Of a DNA stretch of 13,431 bases, positions 1 to 7,228 are shown piece after piece (positions within the stretch are counted from its first letter, which is position 1; each line of letters opens with the position of its first letter). This DNA is from JAKACU01 sp021821185. GTDB lineage: Bacteria > Bacillota > Bacilli > Alicyclobacillales > SLC66. Both the position numbers and the translations under genes were made by a program. Location of the stretch: positions 1-13,431 of the forward strand of contig DAHWJX010000050.1 of assembly GCA_027343965.1 (NCBI GenBank), in the 5' to 3' direction. The notes under the pieces are model-generated. The model searched no databases. It was not told the DNA's origin and was given only the letters and a program-made list of their open reading frames with translations.

Positions 1-38
1 GCATAACGTTTCTTTTTCGGAAACAGATCTTTTAGCAC
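1..38 (-). CDS. accD: Acetyl-CoA carboxylase carboxyltransferase subunit beta, N-terminal fragment
   Basis: Only the first 12 full codons plus two bases lie in the window; the gene continues past position 1. Reading the minus strand from a GTG at 38-36 gives MLKDLFPKKKRYA, close to the highly conserved AccD start (MLKDLF-x-KKK-x-YA). A ribosome binding site GAGGTGA (49-43) sits a suitable distance upstream. AccD is the zinc-ribbon-bearing beta subunit of the carboxyltransferase that moves carboxyl from biotin carboxyl carrier protein to acetyl-CoA, making malonyl-CoA for fatty acid synthesis in the cytoplasm. A position downstream of dnaE fits the dnaE-accD-accA order known from Bacillus relatives. 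The catalytic and zinc-binding parts are outside the window, so the call rests on the N-terminal signature, the ribosome binding site and synteny. Confidence 0.8.
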   Translation of the reverse strand, partial: MLKDLFPKKKRY

Positions 39-75
39 TCTTTCACCTCATGTTCGCTACTAGGTTCCAATTTGC

Positions 76-279
76 CTATGACATGGATGCATGGATAATA
101 TCGTTTAAAATCTCCTTGACGTCATCAAGTTCCGTCTCAGGCACCAAAATCTCATATTGTTGTTTTGCTGTATTCGCTTGCCGTTGTTTCACCAAAAAAC
201 CTTGTGTCTGCAAATTAGCGCAAATGCGTTCTGCAATTTTTACCGTTGGTGCAATATAGATGACGGTCCACATGACCAT
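76..279 (-). CDS. Uncharacterised small protein (about 65-67 aa) between dnaE and accD
   Basis: A 67-residue protein with no domain I can name with certainty. It reads as a compact alpha/beta fold: an opening strand MWTVIYIAP, a helix (about 12-24) ending in QTQGFLVK, a second strand QYEILVPE, and a C-terminal acidic helix (DDVKEILNDII). I recall similar short proteins starting MWTVIYIAP and containing EILVPE near accD in other Firmicutes; their names in databases are unreliable and no function is established. Of the in-frame starts, ATG at 279 lies 4 nt and ATG at 273 lies 10 nt after a strong AGGAGG (289-284); the family-like start would be 273. The longer upstream extension lacks a better ribosome binding site. 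It lies 72 nt after dnaE and 37 nt before accD, so it is probably cotranscribed with accD. Confidence 0.75.
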   Translation of the reverse strand: MVMWTVIYIAPTVKIAERICANLQTQGFLVKQRQANTAKQQYEILVPETELDDVKEILNDIIHASMS

Positions 280-283
280 CGAT

Positions 284-289
284 CCTCCT
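284..289 (-). promoter_or_regulatory. Ribosome binding site deciding the start of the small pre-accD gene
   Basis: AGGAGG on the minus strand. It sits between two possible ATG codons (spacers of 4 and 10 nt, at 279 and 273) and argues against the in-frame start further upstream at 327. Confidence 0.7.
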
Positions 290-351
290 AACCGGCCTAA
301 TTCAATTCCTTCAATCTTACCACGCAAAATTCAAGACACGCAACCAATGCA

Positions 352-3300
352 CTATGACTTTTCCACCGACTGATTGGTCGCTTCTGCAATTCTTGTCGAA
401 TCAGGGCCTGCGATGCGTTCAATCTCCGCCAATAAATCATCAGAAATTACAACATTCACACGATCAAGCAAACGTCTTGCGCCTGTTGCATAGATTAGTA
501 CGACTTCGTCTGTTCCTTGATGTTGCAAAAGTTGCCTGCGAAGCCTCAATAAAGCATCTCGGTCATGTTCTAATCGTTCATCAATTTTAATATAAATCCG
601 TCGTCGTCGTTTCATTTCGCGATTTTCTGACATATCTTTCATTTTAATAGCAATGAAATGACGGTCGACATGAAGATCTTTACGAACATCAAGTCGCACG
701 ATTTGATGAAGTTGTGGAATGTCCTTCACTAAACGATAAACACTGGGAAATAGCACAATTTCCATCTTGCCGGAGCCATCCTCCACAGTGAGAAAAGCCA
801 TCATCTCCCCCTTTTTCGTTCGTACGGTGCGCCATTGCGACACCATAGCTACAATGTCAACTACATGGTTCACCAAATGCCCGTCCTGATTCCATTTTGC
901 AAGCGTCGCTGCAATCGGCATAACACCAAGAGCCTTTTGCACGCCTCGCACATCCGTGAATGGATCGCGAGAAAGCACCACGCCAACCAGGTCGCGTTCC
1001 CAGCTTTCAATTTCCTGCTCATCATCAGGTAAAGCAAATGCTGTTGCCATTATTGCGTCTTGTTGCAACGTATCAGAAGCTGGTAACAAGGAGAGCTGAG
1101 AGCCATCTCTTGGTGTCTGCACAAGGGTGTCAAGTAACATAAGCATTCCTTTTCGCGACTTTGTTATCGAATCTAAGGCACCCGCTTGAATGAGCGATTC
1201 GAGTACCCGTTTTGTCAGTGCACGGGCATCGAGACGATGATACAAGTCCGCTAAAGAACGGTAGGGACCTTGCTCGTCACGATCTTTCAGTATCGCTTCA
1301 ACAGCGTTGACCCCAACATTTTTAATTGCAGACAACCCGAATCGAATCGCAATATCGCCATTTTCTAAACGCTGTGCCGTACAATCACTAACACTTTGAT
1401 TGATGTCCGGCAACAAGACAGGGATACCGGCTTGCCTGCAGGATGAAACATAATGCGCTACTTTGTCTGGCCGTGAAAAACTATCGGTGATCAGCGCAGC
1501 CATAAACTCCGGACGAAAGTGAGCTTTGAGGTACGCGGTACGCAAGGCTAACACCGCATAAGCGGCAGCATGTGATCGATTAAACCCGTAATCCGCAAAA
1601 CGTACGATAAGGTCATAGACTTGGTTGGCGACGGCATCCGAAAAACCGTTTTGCAAACACCCAGCAACAAATGTTGTGCGCGCTTCATCGAGCACTTCAC
1701 GTTTCTTTTTACCTACAGCACGCCGCAGAACATCCGCTTGACCAAGTGTAAAACCCGCCATGATGTGAGCAATTTGCATAATTTGCTCTTGGTACACGAT
1801 GATGCCATACGTCGACCGCAAGATCGGTTCAAGCTGCAGTACGTCATAACGAACGGGAATCTCACCCCGACGCGCTTTGATAAACGTGCTGATTTGCTCC
1901 ATCGGTCCTGGGCGATACAAGGAAATGACTGCGATAAGATCCTCAAGCTCTGTCGGTTTTAAATCGCGTAAAACCTGTTTGACACCACTCGATTCCAATT
2001 GAAAACATCCGTCCGTATCACCATCAGAAAGCAGGTTGCTCGTTGGCCCATCCATCTCGATAGCATCGTAGCCAATCACGATATTACGCGTTTGTTCGAC
2101 GTAGCGACGTGCGCGATCACAGATGGTCAATGTGCGTAATCCTAAAAAATCCATTTTCAATAAACCAAGCGCTTCGATATCTTCCATGCTGTACTGAGTG
2201 ACAAATACACCTTCTATACCCTGTGCCACAGGTGCCAAAGAGGGCAAAGGCGCACGAGAAATTACAACACCTGCAGCATGCGTAGAAGTATGGCGCGGAA
2301 GCCCTTCGATCCCTTGCGAGAGCGCCACGGTACGCCTAGCATTCGGGGATGTATGCACAAGTTTTTGCAACTTGTCGTCATCGTCTAACGCATCAATGAT
2401 CGTGTTGGTTTCTGTAGTCGACAATTCAAGCACCCGTGCCACATCGCGGATCGCCGCACGCGTGGCAAGCGTTCCCAATGTGCCAATCTGCGCAACATGC
2501 TGTTCCCCATAGCGAAGCGTGACATAACGAATTACCTCATACCGTCTCTCCGTTTCAAAATCAACATCGATGTCAGGCCAATTCACCCGCTCAGGATTTA
2601 AAAAACGTTCAAATAAAAGTCCATAACGTACAGGATCCACATCTGTAATAAATAGCGTATAAGCAACCAAACTGCCAGCGGCGGATCCACGCCCTGGACC
2701 CACTGAAATCCCATTTTCCCGAGAAAACCGGATAAAATCCCAGACAATTAAAAAGTATCCTGCAAATCCAAGGCGTTCGATCACGCCAAGCTCGTGTTGC
2801 AACCTTTTTTCATAGAGTGGTTTTTGCGCGAGAGTACGTTCACGAAGTCCCGCATAGGCTAAGTCACGCAACATCTGGTGCTCCGTTTGACCTTTTGGCA
2901 AAGGAAACTCGGGGAGACTCAATTCGTGAAGTGGAATTTCAAGCTGCGTTTTTTCCGTAATCTCCATAGTAGCCTGTAACGCCTCAGGATATAAGGCGAA
3001 CAAGGATTGCATCGTTGTTGTATCGCGAAATTCACTGGTCAATCCCTGACGTTCTTGTGCTTCCTGTACCATCGTCGTGCCGTGCTTGATCGCTTGCAAC
3101 ACATCAAGCAGGCGAACATCGTCCATATGCAGATGGCGCACAGGTGAAGTTGCTACCGTTGCTGCTTGTGCCTTAAAAGCAATGCGTGCATGCGCCTCGA
3201 TAAAAACTTCATCCTCTGGTTGACCACGATGTTGCAGTTCGACGTAGACATCGTCTTTGCCAAACCATTCTTGCAACTGTTTCACGGCCCGAACCGCCTG

Positions 3301-3738
3301 CGAAGTATCCTTTAAAAAAGCCGTATGCACAGGTCCAAACAATCCGCCCGTGAGACAAAGAAGGCCTTGGTGGTGTTGCGCCACCTCTTTCCACGTATTT
3401 ACTATTTGTCCATCATTTCCTTGCTGCGTCGAGGCTAGGGACGCTAAGGTACACAGAGACTGGTACCCTGTAAAGTCCTTCGCGATCAGCAACAACTCAA
3501 CCGGTTGTTGTCTCGCATGACGCTGGTGAACCGCGAACACAGACTGCCCCAAGACGTGCTTTAACCCATACTGCTGCAGCGTTTCATAGATCGATATCGT
3601 GCCATACATAGCGAAATCGGCCGTTCCTAACGCATGCATGCCCTGTTGTGTCGCGTATTTGGCTAGGTCTTTGATACGAGCAGCGCTGTACAATAAACTA
3701 TATTCCGTGTAGGTGCGCAAATGGACAAAATCACTCAA
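352..3738 (-). CDS. dnaE: DNA polymerase III subunit alpha, DnaE type
   Basis: C-family replicative DNA polymerase, 1128 residues, close to the usual 1100-1160 of DnaE and without the 3'-5' exonuclease insertion of PolC. The order is an N-terminal PHP domain (1-about 215), then palm, thumb and fingers containing GPGRGSAAGSLVAY (348-360), the catalytic PDIDVDF motif (388-394; Asp391 and Asp393) and the third catalytic Asp530 in LLKMDFLGL. A helix-hairpin-helix follows (about 800-835), then a QLSLL beta-clamp-binding motif (881-885) and an OB fold (about 955-1035). PHP metal ligands are largely missing (HLRTYTEYS, TADFAMYG, SPVRHL), so proofreading from this domain is unlikely. In Firmicutes carrying PolC, DnaE typically extends RNA primers; whether PolC exists here cannot be seen. 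The start is TTG at 3738, overlapping the kinase stop (TTGA) and placing MSDFVHL at the family's normal N-terminus. Confidence 0.96.
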   Translation of the reverse strand: MSDFVHLRTYTEYSLLYSAARIKDLAKYATQQGMHALGTADFAMYGTISIYETLQQYGLKHVLGQSVFAVHQRHARQQPVELLLIAKDFTGYQSLCTLASLASTQQGNDGQIVNTWKEVAQHHQGLLCLTGGLFGPVHTAFLKDTSQAVRAVKQLQEWFGKDDVYVELQHRGQPEDEVFIEAHARIAFKAQAATVATSPVRHLHMDDVRLLDVLQAIKHGTTMVQEAQERQGLTSEFRDTTTMQSLFALYPEALQATMEITEKTQLEIPLHELSLPEFPLPKGQTEHQMLRDLAYAGLRERTLAQKPLYEKRLQHELGVIERLGFAGYFLIVWDFIRFSRENGISVGPGRGSAAGSLVAYTLFITDVDPVRYGLLFERFLNPERVNWPDIDVDFETERRYEVIRYVTLRYGEQHVAQIGTLGTLATRAAIRDVARVLELSTTETNTIIDALDDDDKLQKLVHTSPNARRTVALSQGIEGLPRHTSTHAAGVVISRAPLPSLAPVAQGIEGVFVTQYSMEDIEALGLLKMDFLGLRTLTICDRARRYVEQTRNIVIGYDAIEMDGPTSNLLSDGDTDGCFQLESSGVKQVLRDLKPTELEDLIAVISLYRPGPMEQISTFIKARRGEIPVRYDVLQLEPILRSTYGIIVYQEQIMQIAHIMAGFTLGQADVLRRAVGKKKREVLDEARTTFVAGCLQNGFSDAVANQVYDLIVRFADYGFNRSHAAAYAVLALRTAYLKAHFRPEFMAALITDSFSRPDKVAHYVSSCRQAGIPVLLPDINQSVSDCTAQRLENGDIAIRFGLSAIKNVGVNAVEAILKDRDEQGPYRSLADLYHRLDARALTKRVLESLIQAGALDSITKSRKGMLMLLDTLVQTPRDGSQLSLLPASDTLQQDAIMATAFALPDDEQEIESWERDLVGVVLSRDPFTDVRGVQKALGVMPIAATLAKWNQDGHLVNHVVDIVAMVSQWRTVRTKKGEMMAFLTVEDGSGKMEIVLFPSVYRLVKDIPQLHQIVRLDVRKDLHVDRHFIAIKMKDMSENREMKRRRRIYIKIDERLEHDRDALLRLRRQLLQHQGTDEVVLIYATGARRLLDRVNVVISDDLLAEIERIAGPDSTRIAEATNQSVEKS

Positions 3739-5129
3739 GATGGATCACCATCCTGATCGCTGTCCGCCAACAACGTAATCGTAACCTCTGTACCTTCATT
3801 TTCTTTACTACTCACCGTAAGCGTTCCTCGCGATGCCTCGACAATCTCTTTGCAAATAGCCAAACCAAGTCCCACGCCGCCTTCTTGCCGACTTCTTGCC
3901 TTATCCGCGCGATAAAACCGCTCGGTAACATGGGGAAGATCATCTGGTGGTATCCCTTGCCCGGAATCCTTGATCACAAGTACCACATGATTCCCCTCAC
4001 ACCCTACATAAACACCGATAGTACCACCAGACGTCGTATACTTTCTTGCATTATCAAGTAGGGCACGAAGCACCTGTTGTAGGCGAACTTCGTTAATATG
4101 TACAGCTGTACTCAAGTCATCAGCCACGCTAAGTTTCCACGAATAATCAGGATAAAGACGCATCCAGCGACGTGTTACGGTCGCAGCGACGTTCGCTATC
4201 GAGACTAAACGTTCTTCGTCGGTGCCTTCATTATCAACGGCAGCTAGCGTGAGTAATTGGTTTGACATGTCTTTCAAGTGCTTCACTTCATCTTCAATCG
4301 CCTGCACAGCTTCTAATCGTACCTTTGCATCGTCCCACCCCCAGCGGCGAAGCAATTGAACGTACCCTTCAAGAACCGATAACGGTGTGCGCAATTCATG
4401 GGATGCATCGGCAATAAATTGTCTTTCGCGTCGAAACGCCAAGGAAATGCGGTCAAGCATCGCATTAAATGTATGCCCGAGTTCAGTTAATTCATCTTGT
4501 CTTTTGGGCACATCGATACGACTGCTCAAATCGCCTGGTGTAATAGCTTGCGCCGTAGCGATCATTTCACGAATAGGTTGTAAGGAATACCGCGCGAGAA
4601 AATAACTTGAAATGAGGGCTAACAACAGTCCGCCGATGGAGCCTGTAAGCAAGAGATAAAACACAAAGGCGATACTATGGTCCAAAGACTCGACATTTTC
4701 AAGCCATTGCAATGAAACCCACCCGCGATCGAGATGTACCCTTGCTGTTGCTACAAGCAATCGCTGATCGATATGTTGATACAACATAACGCCACTGCCG
4801 AGACTGGTTTGCAGACTTAATCCACCGTTAACCCAAGGTGTCATTGAAGGTCCACTCGCCGACGTCAAGGTCACTCCACCATCCGTCACAAGTCGTATCA
4901 TCTGGTGAGGGTCCGGCACGATCTGTTCTACATCCGCCACAGCGGCAGACAGCGTTTTGTGTTCTATTCGACGGGCTTCATCATCAAGATTGGCCAAAAT
5001 AATCTGTTTTTCGTTTTGGATTGTTACATTCATAAATTCGAGGTAAACAAAGGCGTTAAACAATACAAAGATGAGCGCAACAACAAGCGTGGATAAGGCA
5101 GAAAAACGCCACGTGATCGTTAGTTTCAT
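3735..5129 (-). CDS. HAMP-domain sensor histidine kinase
   Basis: Membrane sensor kinase of 464 residues that autophosphorylates and passes phosphate to the response regulator encoded just upstream. Visible order: membrane segment 1 (about 11-33), an extracytoplasmic sensor region of about 115 residues (34-151) with no family I recognise, membrane segment 2 (about 152-178), HAMP (about 179-232), HisKA with DASHELRTP and the phosphoacceptor His244, then an ATPase domain with an N box (LLDNARKYT, Asn360), G1 box (DSGQGIP, Asp388), F-like region (ERFYRADK) and G2 box (GGVGLGLAI, 417-425). All catalytic motifs look intact. The ATG at 5129 overlaps the regulator's TGA (ATGA), and a GAGG ribosome binding site (5138-5135) lies inside the regulator gene. 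The stop overlaps the dnaE start. The signal sensed cannot be inferred from the sequence. Confidence 0.95.
   Translation of the reverse strand: MKLTITWRFSALSTLVVALIFVLFNAFVYLEFMNVTIQNEKQIILANLDDEARRIEHKTLSAAVADVEQIVPDPHQMIRLVTDGGVTLTSASGPSMTPWVNGGLSLQTSLGSGVMLYQHIDQRLLVATARVHLDRGWVSLQWLENVESLDHSIAFVFYLLLTGSIGGLLLALISSYFLARYSLQPIREMIATAQAITPGDLSSRIDVPKRQDELTELGHTFNAMLDRISLAFRRERQFIADASHELRTPLSVLEGYVQLLRRWGWDDAKVRLEAVQAIEDEVKHLKDMSNQLLTLAAVDNEGTDEERLVSIANVAATVTRRWMRLYPDYSWKLSVADDLSTAVHINEVRLQQVLRALLDNARKYTTSGGTIGVYVGCEGNHVVLVIKDSGQGIPPDDLPHVTERFYRADKARSRQEGGVGLGLAICKEIVEASRGTLTVSSKENEGTEVTITLLADSDQDGDPS
3743..3749 (-). promoter_or_regulatory. Ribosome binding site for the TTG start of dnaE
   Basis: GGTGATC on the minus strand, complementary to the GATCACC part of the 16S rRNA 3' tail, 4 nt before the TTG start. 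It lies wholly inside the last codons of the sensor kinase gene, so dnaE translation in this transcript probably depends on ribosomes finishing the kinase. Confidence 0.45.
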
Positions 5130-5806
5130 GGTTTCCTCAGAACATAACCCACGCCGCGAATCGTATGAATCAAGGGTGACGAAAATGGCTCGTCTACTTT
5201 CATCCGCAAGTAGCGAATATACACGTCAACGACGTTCGTTTCGCCGTCAAACTCGTAACCCCATACTTGCGCTAAAATCGCATCACGCGACAGCACTTTA
5301 TCGGCATGACGCACCAGATAATGCAAAAGGTCAAATTCGCGAGTGGTCAATTCGAGCGGTTTCAAAGCGCGATAAGCCCGCCTTTGTTCAGGAATGACGA
5401 TAAGGTCGCCGACACGCAGCTCGTCTCGGCTCTTGCCCTTGCGAAGTGCCGCGCGAACTCTTGCAAGAAGTTCTTCAGTTTCAAATGGTTTTGTAATGTA
5501 GTCATCGGCCCCTGCGTCCAATCCAGCAACTTTGTCTCCCGTGCTGTCTTTTGCAGTCAAGATGATGATCGGAGTGTTTTTCACCTTGCGTACTGATTTG
5601 CACACCTGCAGTCCATCCATAAAAGGAAGCATCCAATCAAGCAGAATCAGATCCACATCACGCTCAAGGGCGATGCGTTCTCCGGATTGACCGTCTGTTG
5701 CAATAACCACCGATAATCCTTCATGCATCAACTCGAGTTCAATGATACGAGCTATACGTCGTTCATCTTCTACCACGAGAACGAGTGGACTCGCTGTTTG
5801 CTCCAT
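5126..5806 (-). CDS. OmpR/PhoB-family response regulator
   Basis: DNA-binding response regulator of 226 residues, the normal length for the OmpR class. The receiver domain (about 8-120) has the acidic pocket Glu13-Asp14, phosphoacceptor Asp57 in LILLDWMLP, Thr84 and Lys106 in ITKPF, so it should be phosphorylatable. The C-terminal winged helix (about 130-225) carries LTTREFDLLHYLVRHADKV, the recognition region NVVDVYIRYLRMKVD and the closing IRGVGYVLR hairpin. Start ATG at 5806 follows a GAGGGAG ribosome binding site (5818-5812) by 5 nt and lies 14 nt after the ytoI-like stop, so it belongs to the same transcription unit. It is translationally coupled to the kinase by a 4-nt overlap. Its targets are unknown; no obvious direct-repeat PhoB-type box stood out nearby. 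Confidence 0.96.
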   Translation of the reverse strand: MEQTASPLVLVVEDERRIARIIELELMHEGLSVVIATDGQSGERIALERDVDLILLDWMLPFMDGLQVCKSVRKVKNTPIIILTAKDSTGDKVAGLDAGADDYITKPFETEELLARVRAALRKGKSRDELRVGDLIVIPEQRRAYRALKPLELTTREFDLLHYLVRHADKVLSRDAILAQVWGYEFDGETNVVDVYIRYLRMKVDEPFSSPLIHTIRGVGYVLRKP

Positions 5807-5820
5807 AGTCTCTCCCTCAC

Positions 5821-7125
5821 TTACCGTTCGAGCAATTGCACCGTAATGAGCGATTTTCCGACAAGCTCTGCACCACGATACAGTTCTACATCGACCTTGC
5901 CGACTTTTCGACTCGAATCCACAATGCGCGCGCGTGCTTCGACACGTTGCTCGATTTGTATCGGTTTTAGAAAGTACAATGTCGCATTGTCAAGCATCAT
6001 ATTGGCATCGCGCACTTTTCTCATCGCTTGCATCGCTGCTTCCGTCATAATGGTCATAAAAACGCCTGGGGATAACCCTCCATACTGTGTGGACATCTGC
6101 GGTGTGACCTCACCAGAAAACACCAGCGTGTGGTTATCGACCGTCTCAGAGAAACGATTGAGAACGATATCCTCCATCGTATCCCCAACTTGCGGTTGCT
6201 TTTGATTGTACTGTAACGCTTTGATCACATCTTGGCGGCTGATTAACCCGACAAGGCGCTTAAATTCGATGACAGGTAAAAGATCGATACCTTCCCACAC
6301 CATCATATGAGCCGCTGAGGCAATCGACGTTTTTGGCGTTACAGACAAAGGTTTTTTGCTCATCACTTTACCAATCATCATATCAGGGCTTTTGCGATTA
6401 ACATCTGTAGGAGCCACGACACCAATCAATCGTCCCTGATCTTGCAAAACAGGGAAGCGAGAGTAACCGCTGGTTTCCACAAGTTGATGATAATCTTGTA
6501 CGGTTTGATGCTCACTTATCACAACTGGGGGCGTTTTTCCCAAAATATCTTCGACTAACAAAATGTCCTTTTTTATAAGTCGATCATAGATAGCACGATT
6601 GATCAAAGAAGCTACGGAAAACGTATCATAAGCGGAAGAAAGTATAGGCAAATCCAGTCGGTCAGCCAATTCCACAGCATCAGCATGCGCGGCAAAACCA
6701 CCAGTAACAAGCACAGCAGCGCCTTCTTGCAACGCCACCAGCTGTACCATATCGCGGTTACCGACAATAACAAGTGACCCTGGATCGATGTATTTGACCA
6801 TCGCATCGACTTCCATAGCGCCAATCACAAATTTGTTTAATGTCTTAAACAGCCCACCTCGGCCACCCAGCAAGGTACCATCAACAATGTTGACCACTTC
6901 AGCAAACGTCAACCGATCGATATCACGGCGTTGCTTTTTTTCGATGCGCACTGTTCCAATGCGATCGAGTGTCGAAACAAGACCTTGGCCTTCGGCCTCT
7001 TTAATCGCCCGATACGCTGTTCCTTCACTTACGACAAGCTGTTTAGCGATCTGGCGTACGGAAATCCGTTCACCAACCGATAAATCTTCGATGTGTTTCA
7101 AGATCTGATCGTGCTTAGTTTGCAT
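5821..7125 (-). CDS. ytoI: YtoI-like regulator: HTH, DRTGG, two CBS domains and a hotdog domain
   Basis: A 434-residue multi-domain protein matching Bacillus YtoI in length and architecture. Residues 1-65 form a GntR/winged-helix-like HTH (ISVRQIAKQLVVSEGTAYRAIKEAE is split by its turn near 30-34). A DRTGG domain spans about 70-185 (AVLVTGGF, DTFSVASLINRAI), two CBS domains span about 195-245 and 250-305 (LPVIEFKRLVGLISRQDVIKA), and a thioesterase-type hotdog domain spans about 315-434 (GEVTPQMSTQYGGLSPG). CBS pairs usually bind adenosyl nucleotides and hotdog folds bind acyl-CoA, so a ligand-responsive DNA-binding regulator is a reasonable inference; no function is established. The ATG at 7125 is preceded by a G-rich weak ribosome binding site (7136-7131). 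The start codon lies inside a perfect inverted repeat next to a TATAAT box. The response regulator, kinase and dnaE follow with almost no gaps. Confidence 0.9.
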   Translation of the reverse strand: MQTKHDQILKHIEDLSVGERISVRQIAKQLVVSEGTAYRAIKEAEGQGLVSTLDRIGTVRIEKKQRRDIDRLTFAEVVNIVDGTLLGGRGGLFKTLNKFVIGAMEVDAMVKYIDPGSLVIVGNRDMVQLVALQEGAAVLVTGGFAAHADAVELADRLDLPILSSAYDTFSVASLINRAIYDRLIKKDILLVEDILGKTPPVVISEHQTVQDYHQLVETSGYSRFPVLQDQGRLIGVVAPTDVNRKSPDMMIGKVMSKKPLSVTPKTSIASAAHMMVWEGIDLLPVIEFKRLVGLISRQDVIKALQYNQKQPQVGDTMEDIVLNRFSETVDNHTLVFSGEVTPQMSTQYGGLSPGVFMTIMTEAAMQAMRKVRDANMMLDNATLYFLKPIQIEQRVEARARIVDSSRKVGKVDVELYRGAELVGKSLITVQLLER

Positions 7126-7155
7126 GACAACCCCACTCTCTCGTCATGCAAACTA
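7116..7155. repeat. Perfect 13-bp inverted repeat across the ytoI-like start codon
   Basis: The arms TAGTTTGCATGAC (7116-7128) and GTCATGCAAACTA (7143-7155) are exact reverse complements with a 14-nt spacer. The left arm covers the ATG of the ytoI-like gene (7125-7123), the spacer holds its ribosome binding site, and the right arm abuts a TATAAT box. As DNA this is the classic position of a repressor operator, just downstream of -10. In a transcript coming from further upstream it would fold into a 13-bp hairpin with the ribosome binding site in the loop and the start codon in the stem. Either way it suggests control of this gene, possibly by its own product. Confidence 0.8.
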
Positions 7156-7160
7156 TTATA
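7155..7160 (-). promoter_or_regulatory. Candidate -10 element for the ytoI-like - dnaE unit
   Basis: A consensus TATAAT on the minus strand, about 30 nt upstream of the ytoI-like start and directly abutting the inverted repeat. No good -35 is found 16-18 nt upstream and there is no TGn extension, so an activator may be needed. A second weaker candidate lies upstream (TATAAC with TGGACT 18 nt before it). The remaining part of this 103-bp gap shows a T7 run without a convincing hairpin before it. Confidence 0.4.
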
Positions 7161-7228
7161 CAACAGATGACGTTATACCTGCCCATTCCAAAAAAAGTCC
7201 ATCATGGTTACCGTCAAAGTATCCACAG

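Noticed and set aside
43..51. Minimal ATG-AGG-TGA reading frame overlapping the accD ribosome binding site.
   Set aside because: The three codons simply coincide with the GAGGTGA ribosome binding site; a two-codon frame of this composition is expected by chance and there is no other support for a regulatory leader.
280..351. Possible promoter between dnaE and the small gene (TTGCGT, 18 nt, TAAGAT on the minus strand).
   Set aside because: Both hexamers match poorly and spacing is long; not strong enough to list as a feature.
5723..6205. Open frame on the plus strand (160 codons) opposite the regulator and ytoI-like genes.
   Set aside because: It spans two well-supported minus-strand genes, is Ser/Thr-rich and lacks family features; a shadow frame.
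7180..7228. Run of seven T on the minus strand after the methyltransferase/MTHFR gene as an intrinsic terminator.
   Set aside because: The sequence just before the run (GTAACCATGATGGAC) pairs only over a few bases, so no stable hairpin precedes the T run.
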